Shown one piece after another: positions 8,872 to 15,830 of a stretch of DNA of 64,000 nucleotides. Source of the stretch: an uncultured Pelagibacteraceae bacterium. GTDB lineage: Bacteria; Pseudomonadota; Alphaproteobacteria; Pelagibacterales; Pelagibacteraceae. The notes under the pieces are model-generated. The model did not search any database, was not told where the DNA came from, and saw nothing but the letters and a program-made list of their open reading frames with translations. Numbering within the stretch: the first letter of the stretch is position 1; every line of letters starts with the position of its first letter. The stretch is taken from assembly GCA_902568975.1 (NCBI GenBank), contig CACFSO010000003.1:1-64000 (forward strand), written 5' to 3'. A program made the translations under genes and the position numbers.

Positions 8872-9912
8872 ATGACAAAAGTAGGGGAGCACATAACTCT
8901 AGATATTATTGGAACTAAGAGAGAGTATCCTCCTTCTTTTTTTGAAAAATTAGTTTATAAAATTGCAAAAAAAGCAAAAGTAACAGTATTAGAAATTTCT
9001 CAACATAAATTTGAGCCACAAGGATTTACATTAGTAGCTCTATTAGCCGAAAGTCACATTAGCTTTCACACTTTTCCAGAAAATGGAATTATAAGTTTTG
9101 ATTTTTTTACTTGTGCTAAAATATCACCTTCTGTTGCTTTAGAAATTATAAAAAAAGAAATTGAACATAAAAGAATAGTAAAAAAAGAATTTAACAGAGA
9201 CTCATTCGGACTTTATGATGATATTTATAGCTCACCTGGTCAAAAAAAATATTATGTAGTTAAAAACATATTAGAAGATTTTACATCAAAAGTAGGTCAA
9301 CACATTGAGATTATAGATCTTGAGCAATTTGGTAAATCTTTATTTATTGATAATGAATTACAAGTAGCTGAAAAAGATGAACATATTTATAGTTCGACAT
9401 TTGTAAATTCAGGATTAAAATTAAACAAAAGTAATGACAAAGCTGCAATTATAGGTGGGGGAGATGGTGGAGTAGCTCGTGAATGCATTAATCAAAAATT
9501 TAATTTTATTGATTGGTATGAGCTCGATCCTGAAGTAGTAACTGTATGCGATAAACATCTATCTAAAGTTGGACAAAAAGCTACTACAAAAAATTCTGTA
9601 AAATGCATATGGGGAGATGCATTTGAAAGTATTAAAAAAGTTGAAGATAATAAATATGATAAAATTTTTGTTGATTTAAACGATGATCAATATTGCATTG
9701 ATTTAGCTGCTAAAAATATAAAATCTTTAAAAAGAATATTAAAATTAAATGGTACAATTACTGCCCAAGTAGGCAGCCAAGATAAAAAACCAAAACAAGT
9801 TAAAAATTGGCTAAAATTATTAAACAAAAATTTTGGTAATACGGAATTAGACAGGGTCTATATACCTAGTTTTGATTGTTCTTGGAATTTTGCCTCATCA
9901 ATAAACAATTAA
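8872..9912 (+). CDS. speDE: Fused S-adenosylmethionine decarboxylase-spermidine synthase
   Basis: Two-domain polyamine enzyme of 346 residues. Residues 1-120 are a class 1b SpeD. The self-cleavage site is ESHISFHTFPE, giving Ser61 as the future pyruvoyl group, with His66 and Cys81 at the spacings seen in characterised SpeD proteins. Residues 125-346 are an aminopropyltransferase with GGGDGG at 195-200 for decarboxylated AdoMet, an acidic YELDPEVV strand, and the catalytic-type VDLNDD. Autocleavage would leave a 60-residue beta chain and an alpha chain fused to SpeE. Fusions of this type, including from Pelagibacter, have been described as functional. Its product MTA feeds MtnP. The acceptor diamine cannot be decided here. 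Confidence 0.92.
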   Translation: MTKVGEHITLDIIGTKREYPPSFFEKLVYKIAKKAKVTVLEISQHKFEPQGFTLVALLAESHISFHTFPENGIISFDFFTCAKISPSVALEIIKKEIEHKRIVKKEFNRDSFGLYDDIYSSPGQKKYYVVKNILEDFTSKVGQHIEIIDLEQFGKSLFIDNELQVAEKDEHIYSSTFVNSGLKLNKSNDKAAIIGGGDGGVARECINQKFNFIDWYELDPEVVTVCDKHLSKVGQKATTKNSVKCIWGDAFESIKKVEDNKYDKIFVDLNDDQYCIDLAAKNIKSLKRILKLNGTITAQVGSQDKKPKQVKNWLKLLNKNFGNTELDRVYIPSFDCSWNFASSINN

Positions 9913-9962
9913 TATATCTTTTTAAATCCCTAAAATTGTGAAATAATCATTAATATATTTTT

Positions 9963-9968
9963 GGAGGG
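9963..9968 (+). promoter_or_regulatory. Strong Shine-Dalgarno before the ABC binding-protein gene
   Basis: GGAGGG lies three bases before the ATG at 9972. Most genes in this window have weak or no recognisable ribosome binding site, so this strong site marks the periplasmic binding protein as highly translated, as expected for a scavenging transporter. Confidence 0.6.
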
Positions 9969-9971
9969 AAA

Positions 9972-10799
9972 ATGATAAAACTTAAAAAATTTGGATTAGG
10001 ATTGATTATATCTCTATTCCTATCATTAGCTGCAAATGCTGATCAAATAAAAATTGGAACTGAAGGTGCATACCCACCTTGGAATTCAAAAGATGCATCT
10101 GGAAATTTGATTGGTTTTGAAGTTGATCTTGCAAAAGAACTTTGCAAAATAATGAAACATGATTGTACTATTGTTGAACAAGATTGGGATGGAATGATTC
10201 CTGCTCTTATGTCGAGAAAATTTGATGCAATAATGGCCGGCATGTCAATTACTGATGAAAGAAAAAAGAAAATTAATTTTTCTCAAGGTTATGCAGATGA
10301 AGTAGCTTCTTTAGCGGTAATGAAAGGTTCAAAAAATGAAGGGCTGAGTACTCTTAGTGCAGTAAATTTGTCTGAAATTAGTGCAGATGAACAAGCTACA
10401 TTAGATGTTTTGACAAAAGCATTTAAAGGAAAGACAATTGGTGTTCAAACTGCAACAATTCACCAAAACTTTTTAGAGTCAGGTTTAATGGGAGATGTTA
10501 AAGTTAGAACATATAAAACACAAGATGAAGTTAATCTTGATTTAACAGCTGGAAGAATTGATGCTGCTCTAGCAGCTGCGGTTGCGTTTTCTGACTATGC
10601 AGAAAAATCTGGAAAAGCTGTAGTGTTAACCGGACCAACATTTGCAGGCGGAGATTTTGGTAATGGAGTTGGAGTTGGAATTAGAAAATCTGACCAAAAA
10701 CTTATCAATGATTTTAATGCAGCAATAGATAAAGCAAGAGACGAAGGTATTATTAGCAAGTTAGCAATAAAACATTTTGGTTTTGACGCTTCTATGTAA
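9972..10799 (+). CDS. ABC transporter periplasmic substrate-binding protein, basic amino acid/opine type
   Basis: Family 3 solute-binding protein, 275 residues, with a Sec signal peptide (KKFGLGLIISLFLSLAANA, cleavage before DQIKIG). Mature landmarks are GTEGAYPPWNSKDASGNLIGF, QDWDGMIPALM, and the ligand carboxylate-binding region MSITDERKKK. GRIDAALA has the Asp that typically contacts the ligand amino group. The layout resembles HisJ/ArgT and octopine/nopaline-binding proteins, so lysine, arginine, ornithine, histidine or a related compound is likely. It heads a transcript with two permeases. A perfect hairpin just after its stop probably keeps its mRNA level above that of the permeases. 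Confidence 0.88.
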   Translation: MIKLKKFGLGLIISLFLSLAANADQIKIGTEGAYPPWNSKDASGNLIGFEVDLAKELCKIMKHDCTIVEQDWDGMIPALMSRKFDAIMAGMSITDERKKKINFSQGYADEVASLAVMKGSKNEGLSTLSAVNLSEISADEQATLDVLTKAFKGKTIGVQTATIHQNFLESGLMGDVKVRTYKTQDEVNLDLTAGRIDAALAAAVAFSDYAEKSGKAVVLTGPTFAGGDFGNGVGVGIRKSDQKLINDFNAAIDKARDEGIISKLAIKHFGFDASM

Positions 10800-10812
10800 G
10801 TATTTAAGAATC

Positions 10813-10835
10813 GGCGACTATATATTATAGTCGCC
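10813..10835 (+). promoter_or_regulatory. Intercistronic stem-loop between binding protein and permease genes
   Basis: GGCGACTATA and its exact reverse complement TATAGTCGCC are separated by a three-base loop, giving a 10-bp perfect stem in a 43-base gap. No U-tract follows, so it is more likely an mRNA-stabilising or processing element, or a weak attenuator, than a full terminator. Such hairpins after binding-protein genes are a known way to give unequal expression within ABC operons. Confidence 0.7.
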
Positions 10836-10842
10836 ATTCTAT

Positions 10843-11535
10843 ATGGAACTTCTAGCATTTGGAGATACTGGATGGGGTGATGAGTTATTTTATGCCACTC
10901 TAATGACTGTTGCTGTATCTGTTACAGCAATGTTTATAGGTTTTATATTTGCACTAATATTTACCCCGTTAAAATTATCAAAAAACAAATTCTTAAATTT
11001 AATAGGAAATTTTTATACCACTGTAATCAGAGGTGTGCCTGAACTATTAGTAATATATTTATTTTTTTTTGGAGGAAGTGGGGCAATCATGTATGTTGCT
11101 TCTATATTTGGATATAATGAATATATTGAAATTAATGCATTTATTACGGGTTCCTTTTCTATAGGAATTATATCTGGAGCTTATTCTACTGAAGTTTTTC
11201 GTGGAGCCATTCAATCGATTGATAAAGGTCAATTTGAAGCTAGTAAAGTACTGGGATTAAAAAAAAAAATACAATTTTTTAAAGTAATAATGCCCCAAAT
11301 GTTAAGATTGGCCGTTCCAAATTTAAGTAATGTTTGGCAAATTACTTTAAAAGATACATCTTTAATTTCAGTAACAGGTTTAGTTGAAATAATGAGACAA
11401 TCTTATATTGCAGCAGGATCCACAAGAGATCCTTTATTCTTTTATTCTTTTGCTGCGATTTTATATTTATTACTAACTTTTTTCAGCATGAAACTAATTA
11501 ATAAACTAGAAATAAAATATAGTAGGGGGTTTTAA
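10843..11535 (+). CDS. Amino acid ABC transporter permease (HisQ/ArtQ-like)
   Basis: Inner-membrane permease subunit, 230 residues, of the polar amino acid HisMQ family. It has several hydrophobic segments beginning at about residue 20. The coupling-loop signature for the ATPase is ISGAYSTEVFRGAIQSIDKGQFEASKVLGL at about residues 113-141. The TVIRGVPELLVIY segment is also typical. It starts 43 bases after the binding protein, downstream of the hairpin, and its stop overlaps the next permease start by one base (TAATG). The two probably form a heterodimer. Confidence 0.9.
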   Translation: MELLAFGDTGWGDELFYATLMTVAVSVTAMFIGFIFALIFTPLKLSKNKFLNLIGNFYTTVIRGVPELLVIYLFFFGGSGAIMYVASIFGYNEYIEINAFITGSFSIGIISGAYSTEVFRGAIQSIDKGQFEASKVLGLKKKIQFFKVIMPQMLRLAVPNLSNVWQITLKDTSLISVTGLVEIMRQSYIAAGSTRDPLFFYSFAAILYLLLTFFSMKLINKLEIKYSRGF

Positions 11536-12212
11536 TGGATATTGAATTGATGATAAATAGCTTTCCCAAACTATTAATAGCCACTATTACAACTTTAAAA
11601 CTTTTATCCCTGTCTCTATTCTTCGGGTTATTTATTGGTCTATTATTTGCTATAATGCGATTAAGTAATAATATTTTTTTAAATAAATTTTCTTATTGCT
11701 ATTCATATGTATTTAGAGGCACACCTTTATTAGTTCAAATTTTCATTATTTATTTTGGATTAGGACAAATTGAATATTTAAGATCCACTATTTTTTGGAT
11801 TATTTTAAGAGAACCCTATTGGTGTGCTATAATCGCTTTTTCGTTAAATACAGGTGCTTATACTTCTGAAATTCTTAGATCAGCATTTCAAACTATAAAA
11901 CCTGGATTTATTGAAGCGGGAAAGAGTTTGGGCATACCTAAAAAAATAATTTTTTACAAAATTCAAATTCCTATTGCAATTAAACAATCTCTTCCTGCTT
12001 ATGGGAATGAGATAATTTTAATGCTCAAAGGAACATCATTAGCTAGCACTGTTACACTTATGGACTTAACTGGAGTTGCGAAATATATAATTTCTACCAC
12101 TTTTAGCCCTATAGAAGTTTTTATAGTAGCAGGTGGAATTTATTTATTTATGACTTTTATAGTTCACAACTTGATAAAACTTTTAGAAAAGAAATTTGGA
12201 TATCAAATTTAA
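11535..12212 (+). CDS. Amino acid ABC transporter permease (HisM/ArtM-like)
   Basis: Second inner-membrane permease, 225 residues, same family as its upstream neighbour (YVFRGTPLLVQIFIIYFGLG near residue 55). The ATPase-contact loop is GAYTSEILRSAFQTIKPGFIEAGKSLGI at about 113-140. Later helices contain LMLKGTSLAS, which is conserved in the family. Neither the next gene (opposite strand) nor any gene nearby encodes the expected HisP/GlnQ-type ATPase. The subunit must therefore be encoded elsewhere or shared with another importer. Confidence 0.9.
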   Translation: MDIELMINSFPKLLIATITTLKLLSLSLFFGLFIGLLFAIMRLSNNIFLNKFSYCYSYVFRGTPLLVQIFIIYFGLGQIEYLRSTIFWIILREPYWCAIIAFSLNTGAYTSEILRSAFQTIKPGFIEAGKSLGIPKKIIFYKIQIPIAIKQSLPAYGNEIILMLKGTSLASTVTLMDLTGVAKYIISTTFSPIEVFIVAGGIYLFMTFIVHNLIKLLEKKFGYQI

Positions 12213-12219
12213 TGTTATT

Positions 12220-12609
12220 TTAGTAAGAAGTGTATTCTTTAATCTCCTTTATTTTTGAACCAGTATGATTGTTGATTTCTAATTTAATTTTAGCTCTTTT
12301 GTCATTAAAAAAATGTACATCCCTTGAGAGTTTTATAAAATTTTCACCAAATTCTGAATTTTTTTCACATAATCTCTTGTTATTTTCAATATCCCAAAGC
12401 TTTAAATTTATATCTTTTAAGTCAATAAACAATTTTTTTATTACTTCATCAGAAACTATGTGGCTATTTAATTGATTTTTTAAGATATCATACTCATTAT
12501 CGATAAATTTTAGTTTTTCAGTTTCTTTAATTTTTTCTTTCTTTATTTCCAGTATTGAGATTTTATCTAAAAGCTCACCTATTGATACTTCGACTAGAAT
12601 TTTATTCAT
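12220..12609 (-). CDS. DUF6165 family protein
   Basis: A 129-residue, mostly helical, charged cytosolic protein starting MNKILVEVSIGELLDKISILEIKKEKI. This opening is characteristic of the family I know as DUF6165, whose members usually lie in polysaccharide or glycosyltransferase clusters. The function is unknown. It is transcribed divergently from the GT9 gene with a 32-base gap, consistent with a role linked to surface glycans. No catalytic motif is apparent, and a coiled-coil tendency runs through the middle. Confidence 0.7.
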   Translation of the reverse strand: MNKILVEVSIGELLDKISILEIKKEKIKETEKLKFIDNEYDILKNQLNSHIVSDEVIKKLFIDLKDINLKLWDIENNKRLCEKNSEFGENFIKLSRDVHFFNDKRAKIKLEINNHTGSKIKEIKEYTSY

Positions 12610-12641
12610 AATTTTTTATACTATGTTAAATTGTTAAAAAT

Positions 12642-13577
12642 ATGTCTAATATATTAATAATTAAACATGGTTCACTAGGAGATATAGCTCAAGTTAGTGG
12701 CGCAATTCAAGATATATATGATAATCATATAAATGATCGTATATACATTTTAACGACAAAACCATATTTGGAACTACTTAAAAAAAATCCATTTATTCAT
12801 GAGGTAATTGTAGATAAAAGACTTTCAAAGTTTAATCTAATATACCTCTATTCATTGATGAGAAATTTAAAAAAATTAAAATTAAAAAAAGTTTACGATT
12901 TACAAAATTCATCTAGAACAACCTTTTATAAGAAAATTTTATTTCCTAGTTCGAATTATAATGTTTGGTCTAGTTCTATTACAACATTATCTTTCGGAGA
13001 AAAAAAAGAAGATTTTGATATGAAGCCTGTTTTAAACAGATTTGATTATCAGCTTAAAACTTCAGGTCTTAAAACTAATCATACATTAAAGCCTGACTTT
13101 TCTTGGTCGTGCACAGATATAGAAGAAATTAAAAAAAAATATGATCTAGAAAATTATATAGTTTTATTTCCATTTTGCTCACCGCATTTAAATAAAAAAA
13201 AATGGCCTTACTTCAACGAGTTAATAAATTTACTAAATAATAAATATAAAAGTAAATATAAAATAGTTATAGCTCCAGGACCTTCAGAAATAAAAGATGC
13301 AAAAGATATTGATGCTATATGTGTATTGAATAAAGAAAAATCATTAAATCTTCCAGAACTTTCATCTTTAATAAAAGATAGTTTGTTTGTAGTAGCAAAT
13401 GATACTGGCCCAGCACATATAGCTGCACATCTTAATAAAAGAGGTATAACTTTATTTGGTGAACATATTTCTGCCTCTAGACAAAGTATTGAAACAGAAA
13501 AGTTTAAGGCAATTCAAGTATCAAATTTAATGAATTTAACACCAAATAAAGTTTTAGAATATATTAATTTAGATTAA
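12642..13577 (+). CDS. Glycosyltransferase family 9 protein (ADP-heptose:LPS heptosyltransferase-like)
   Basis: A 311-residue GT-B fold protein. MSNILIIKHGSLGDIAQVSGA at the N-terminus and VVANDTGPAHIAAHL at about residues 247-261 are the two hallmark GT9 motifs (the second contacts the nucleotide sugar). Family members add heptose or related sugars to the lipopolysaccharide inner core at the cytosolic membrane face. Whether this one uses ADP-heptose cannot be told, and no heptose biosynthesis gene is in the window. It is followed nine bases later by an unrecognised gene of similar context. Confidence 0.85.
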   Translation: MSNILIIKHGSLGDIAQVSGAIQDIYDNHINDRIYILTTKPYLELLKKNPFIHEVIVDKRLSKFNLIYLYSLMRNLKKLKLKKVYDLQNSSRTTFYKKILFPSSNYNVWSSSITTLSFGEKKEDFDMKPVLNRFDYQLKTSGLKTNHTLKPDFSWSCTDIEEIKKKYDLENYIVLFPFCSPHLNKKKWPYFNELINLLNNKYKSKYKIVIAPGPSEIKDAKDIDAICVLNKEKSLNLPELSSLIKDSLFVVANDTGPAHIAAHLNKRGITLFGEHISASRQSIETEKFKAIQVSNLMNLTPNKVLEYINLD

Positions 13578-13586
13578 AATTTTTAA

Positions 13587-14723
13587 ATGAAAAATCATGA
13601 TTTATTAAATCCAAGAATTAAAAAATATTCGAATTTAAAAATTTTACTTAGAAACTTTGAATTTGTTATAAAAAATATAATTTATATTTTTTTTTTAATA
13701 GTTAATTTAATTTATAACTCTAAAAAAAATAAATACATTGATTTAAATGACTATGAAGACACAAGATATATTAACTTTTTAATTTATAGTTTAAAAAAAA
13801 AATTTGGTTTTTCATATAATTTAAATTTTCAAGTACTTAGGTTGATAAAAAAAATAGGAATTAAAAATTTTTTGAATCATTGCGCACCTAATTTCAGAGT
13901 TAAAAATATTATAAAAAAGAGAGCTTTATTTAATACTTCTAAAAAAACAAATGAATGTATTAACTTTGACACTAATTATTTTAAATATGTTTATAATAGC
14001 ACTAATTCTAAGGATATAATTATGCCTTATTACTTATATCCAAGAACTTATAATAACAATTATAAAAAAGCTGATGATTTAAAAAATAATTTAAAAAAAA
14101 TAAAAATTTTCTTTTCAGGATCTGTAAACGAAGAAGTCTATAGCAATTTTAATTGGAAAGATATTAATGGAAAAAAAATGTTAAATAGAGTTGAAATAAT
14201 AGATTTTATTATAAATAATTTTAAAGAAAAAATTTTTTTTATTAATTCAATAGAAGATCTAAAAAAAGGCATAGAGTCTAAAAAAGAAATATTTTTATCA
14301 ATAAATGATCGGTTAATAAAAAAAACAAAAACGAATTTATCCAATTTAGATCATTTGTACTTAATTTCTATAAGTAATTTTTTTATTACAGCCCCAGGGG
14401 CAGATATGCCTTTGTGCCATCATTTAATAGAATCGATTAAAATGAAAACTATACCAATTACATCTTATAATGAATTTATGATACCTTCTTTAAGCCCGCA
14501 AAATTATTTGAACTTTTCAGGTTATGATGATCTTAAACACTGTATCAATTCAGCATTAAACATGAATGAAGAAAAAAAAATAAATATTCAAAATAATCTA
14601 AATGTATTTTATGAAAATTTTTTATCTCCAGCGAGTTTTTGTAAAAAATTTGAATTAAATAATTACAATAATATTATTGCTTGTAATGATATTGAGTCTG
14701 TTGAGAGATTTTATTCTAAATAA
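13587..14723 (+). CDS. Unrecognised protein, possible glycosyltransferase-like
   Basis: Not assigned. This 378-residue, extremely Lys/Asn/Ile-rich protein has one hydrophobic segment at about residues 28-43 (IIYIFFLIVNLIYN). The C-terminal third reads ITAPGADMPLCHHLIESIKMKTIPITSYNEF. This resembles the C-terminal donor-binding region of GT-B or exostosin-type transferases, where an early Pro-Gly-x-D and a later Glu precede 'xxGxxPV'. Its position right behind a GT9 gene supports a glycan-related role. Its 3' end overlaps the convergent DNA glycosylase gene by eight bases. Confidence 0.6.
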   Translation: MKNHDLLNPRIKKYSNLKILLRNFEFVIKNIIYIFFLIVNLIYNSKKNKYIDLNDYEDTRYINFLIYSLKKKFGFSYNLNFQVLRLIKKIGIKNFLNHCAPNFRVKNIIKKRALFNTSKKTNECINFDTNYFKYVYNSTNSKDIIMPYYLYPRTYNNNYKKADDLKNNLKKIKIFFSGSVNEEVYSNFNWKDINGKKMLNRVEIIDFIINNFKEKIFFINSIEDLKKGIESKKEIFLSINDRLIKKTKTNLSNLDHLYLISISNFFITAPGADMPLCHHLIESIKMKTIPITSYNEFMIPSLSPQNYLNFSGYDDLKHCINSALNMNEEKKINIQNNLNVFYENFLSPASFCKKFELNNYNNIIACNDIESVERFYSK

Positions 14724-15390
14724 ACTTTTTGATTTTATTTAAAAGATATAACATTTTTTTTTCATTTATCCTTTTGGTATTAACGTTTCTAGGACTTGGG
14801 TGATAACATCCTACTAATTTTTTATTTTCAGGAATATCATATATTTTATTATGGCCAAATTTAATTTTTTCTTTAAAGTTATAGTTTTTTTTGTAAAAAT
14901 AAACACATACATCAAAAGCAATTTTTCCTAGGGCAACTATTACTTTTACATTCTTTAAAAGATTAATTTCTTGATTAAAATAATTAAAACAATTATGTAT
15001 TTCTTCTTTCAGTGGTTTATCTTCAGGCGGAACACATTTTAGGGCAGCTGTTATATAAGCATCATTTAACTTCAAACCATCATTCTTATGATCAGAATTT
15101 TTTTGATTAGATATGTTTGCTTTGAATAAACATTTATATAAAAAATCAGAAGATTTATCTCCAGTAAAAACTCTACCAGTTCTTGTTCCTCCATGTGCAG
15201 CTGGAGCCAATCCAACTAAAAGAATTTTTCCATTTTTATCACCAAATCCTGTTATTGGTTTGCCCCAATATTTTTGGTTTTGATATTGTTTTCTTTTTTC
15301 TATAGAAATTTTTTTTCTGAAATTAACTAATCTTTTACACTTATTACAGTTAACTATTTTCGAATTTAATTTAATTAATTTTGCACTCAC
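14716..15390 (-). CDS. Uracil-DNA glycosylase, family 5 (UdgB-like)
   Basis: DNA repair enzyme that excises uracil or other deaminated bases. At 224 residues it has N-terminal cysteines (VNCNKCKRL) and others later that fit a [4Fe-4S] cluster. Motif A is GLAPAAHGGTRTGRVFTGD at about residues 75-93. The C-terminal motif is CYHPSPRNVNT. The Ala-Ala-His form of motif A, in place of an acidic residue after Pro, points to family 5 (UDGb) rather than family 4. It shares a transcript with the DUF1289 gene 20 bases upstream. Confidence 0.85.
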   Translation of the reverse strand: MSAKLIKLNSKIVNCNKCKRLVNFRKKISIEKRKQYQNQKYWGKPITGFGDKNGKILLVGLAPAAHGGTRTGRVFTGDKSSDFLYKCLFKANISNQKNSDHKNDGLKLNDAYITAALKCVPPEDKPLKEEIHNCFNYFNQEINLLKNVKVIVALGKIAFDVCVYFYKKNYNFKEKIKFGHNKIYDIPENKKLVGCYHPSPRNVNTKRINEKKMLYLLNKIKKFI

Positions 15391-15410
15391 AAAAAAAAGG
15401 CTTAATTATC

Positions 15411-15659
15411 TCATTTTAAGTTATTTTTTTTAAACAAAGAAATACCTTTTTTGATTTTATGTTCATACGATTCCTTGAAGCTTTCTAATTGCCACCCATG
15501 GAGTCTTTTTTGAATTTCTTTGATATTTTCTTTTTTCCACTCATCAGTGGTAGATAAATCTTTCCAAATTTTTTTTTCTTCATTGCTTCTACCACAACCA
15601 TAACAATAACCTGTCACAGGATCACTTTTACAAATACTTATACAAGGTGAAATAATCAT
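15411..15659 (-). CDS. DUF1289 family small cysteine protein
   Basis: An 82-residue cytosolic protein with the DUF1289 pattern SPCISICKSDPVTGYCYGCGRSNEE near the N-terminus. Four cysteines at this spacing probably bind a metal, and W residues follow in WKDLS and EWKKEN. The function of the family is not established. It precedes the uracil-DNA glycosylase by 20 bases on the same strand and diverges from the tRNA-Leu/tig unit. Confidence 0.85.
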   Translation of the reverse strand: MIISPCISICKSDPVTGYCYGCGRSNEEKKIWKDLSTTDEWKKENIKEIQKRLHGWQLESFKESYEHKIKKGISLFKKNNLK

Positions 15660-15691
15660 TTTTTCTAATATTTATTATATATACACAATTA

Positions 15692-15712
15692 TTCTATTTG
15701 GACAAAATAGAA
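15692..15712. repeat. Perfect 8-bp inverted repeat upstream of tRNA-Leu
   Basis: TTCTATTT and AAATAGAA are separated by GGACA. The repeat overlaps the proposed -35 hexamer and spacer of the tRNA-Leu/tig promoter and lies 33 bases upstream of the divergent DUF1289 start. It could be an operator, or chance in AT-rich sequence. Confidence 0.35.
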
Positions 15713-15726
15713 CAATAATATATAAA
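15698..15726 (+). promoter_or_regulatory. Candidate sigma-70 promoter for tRNA-Leu and tig
   Basis: TTGGAC and TATAAA are separated by 17 bases. The -10 hexamer ends 13 bases before the first tRNA base, which leaves a short 5' leader for RNase P to remove. Because tig begins six bases after the tRNA, the same promoter very likely drives both. Confidence 0.5.
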
Positions 15727-15739
15727 ACTGCAATAATTG

Positions 15740-15824
15740 GGGCAAGTGGCGGAATTGGTATACGCGCTAGTCTTAGGAACTAGTACCGCAAGGTTTAAGA
15801 GTTCGAGTCTCTTCTTGCCCACCA
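15740..15824 (+). tRNA. tRNA-Leu (anticodon UAG)
   Basis: An 85-base class II tRNA with encoded CCA. The acceptor stem GGGCAAG pairs with CTTGCCC, and the discriminator is A. The anticodon stem CTAGT/ACTAG encloses the loop CTTAGGA, whose middle bases give UAG (reads CUA/CUN). A variable arm (TACCGCAAGGTT) and a GTTCGAGTC T-loop follow. It lies directly upstream of tig with only six bases between. Confidence 0.95.
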
Positions 15825-15830
15825 AAATTT

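Noticed and set aside
8142-9971. Possible SAM-type riboswitch near the AdoMet-using genes
   Set aside because: The gaps before the aldolase, speD-speE and the importer are only 64, six and 59 bases, and no riboswitch-like core was recognised.
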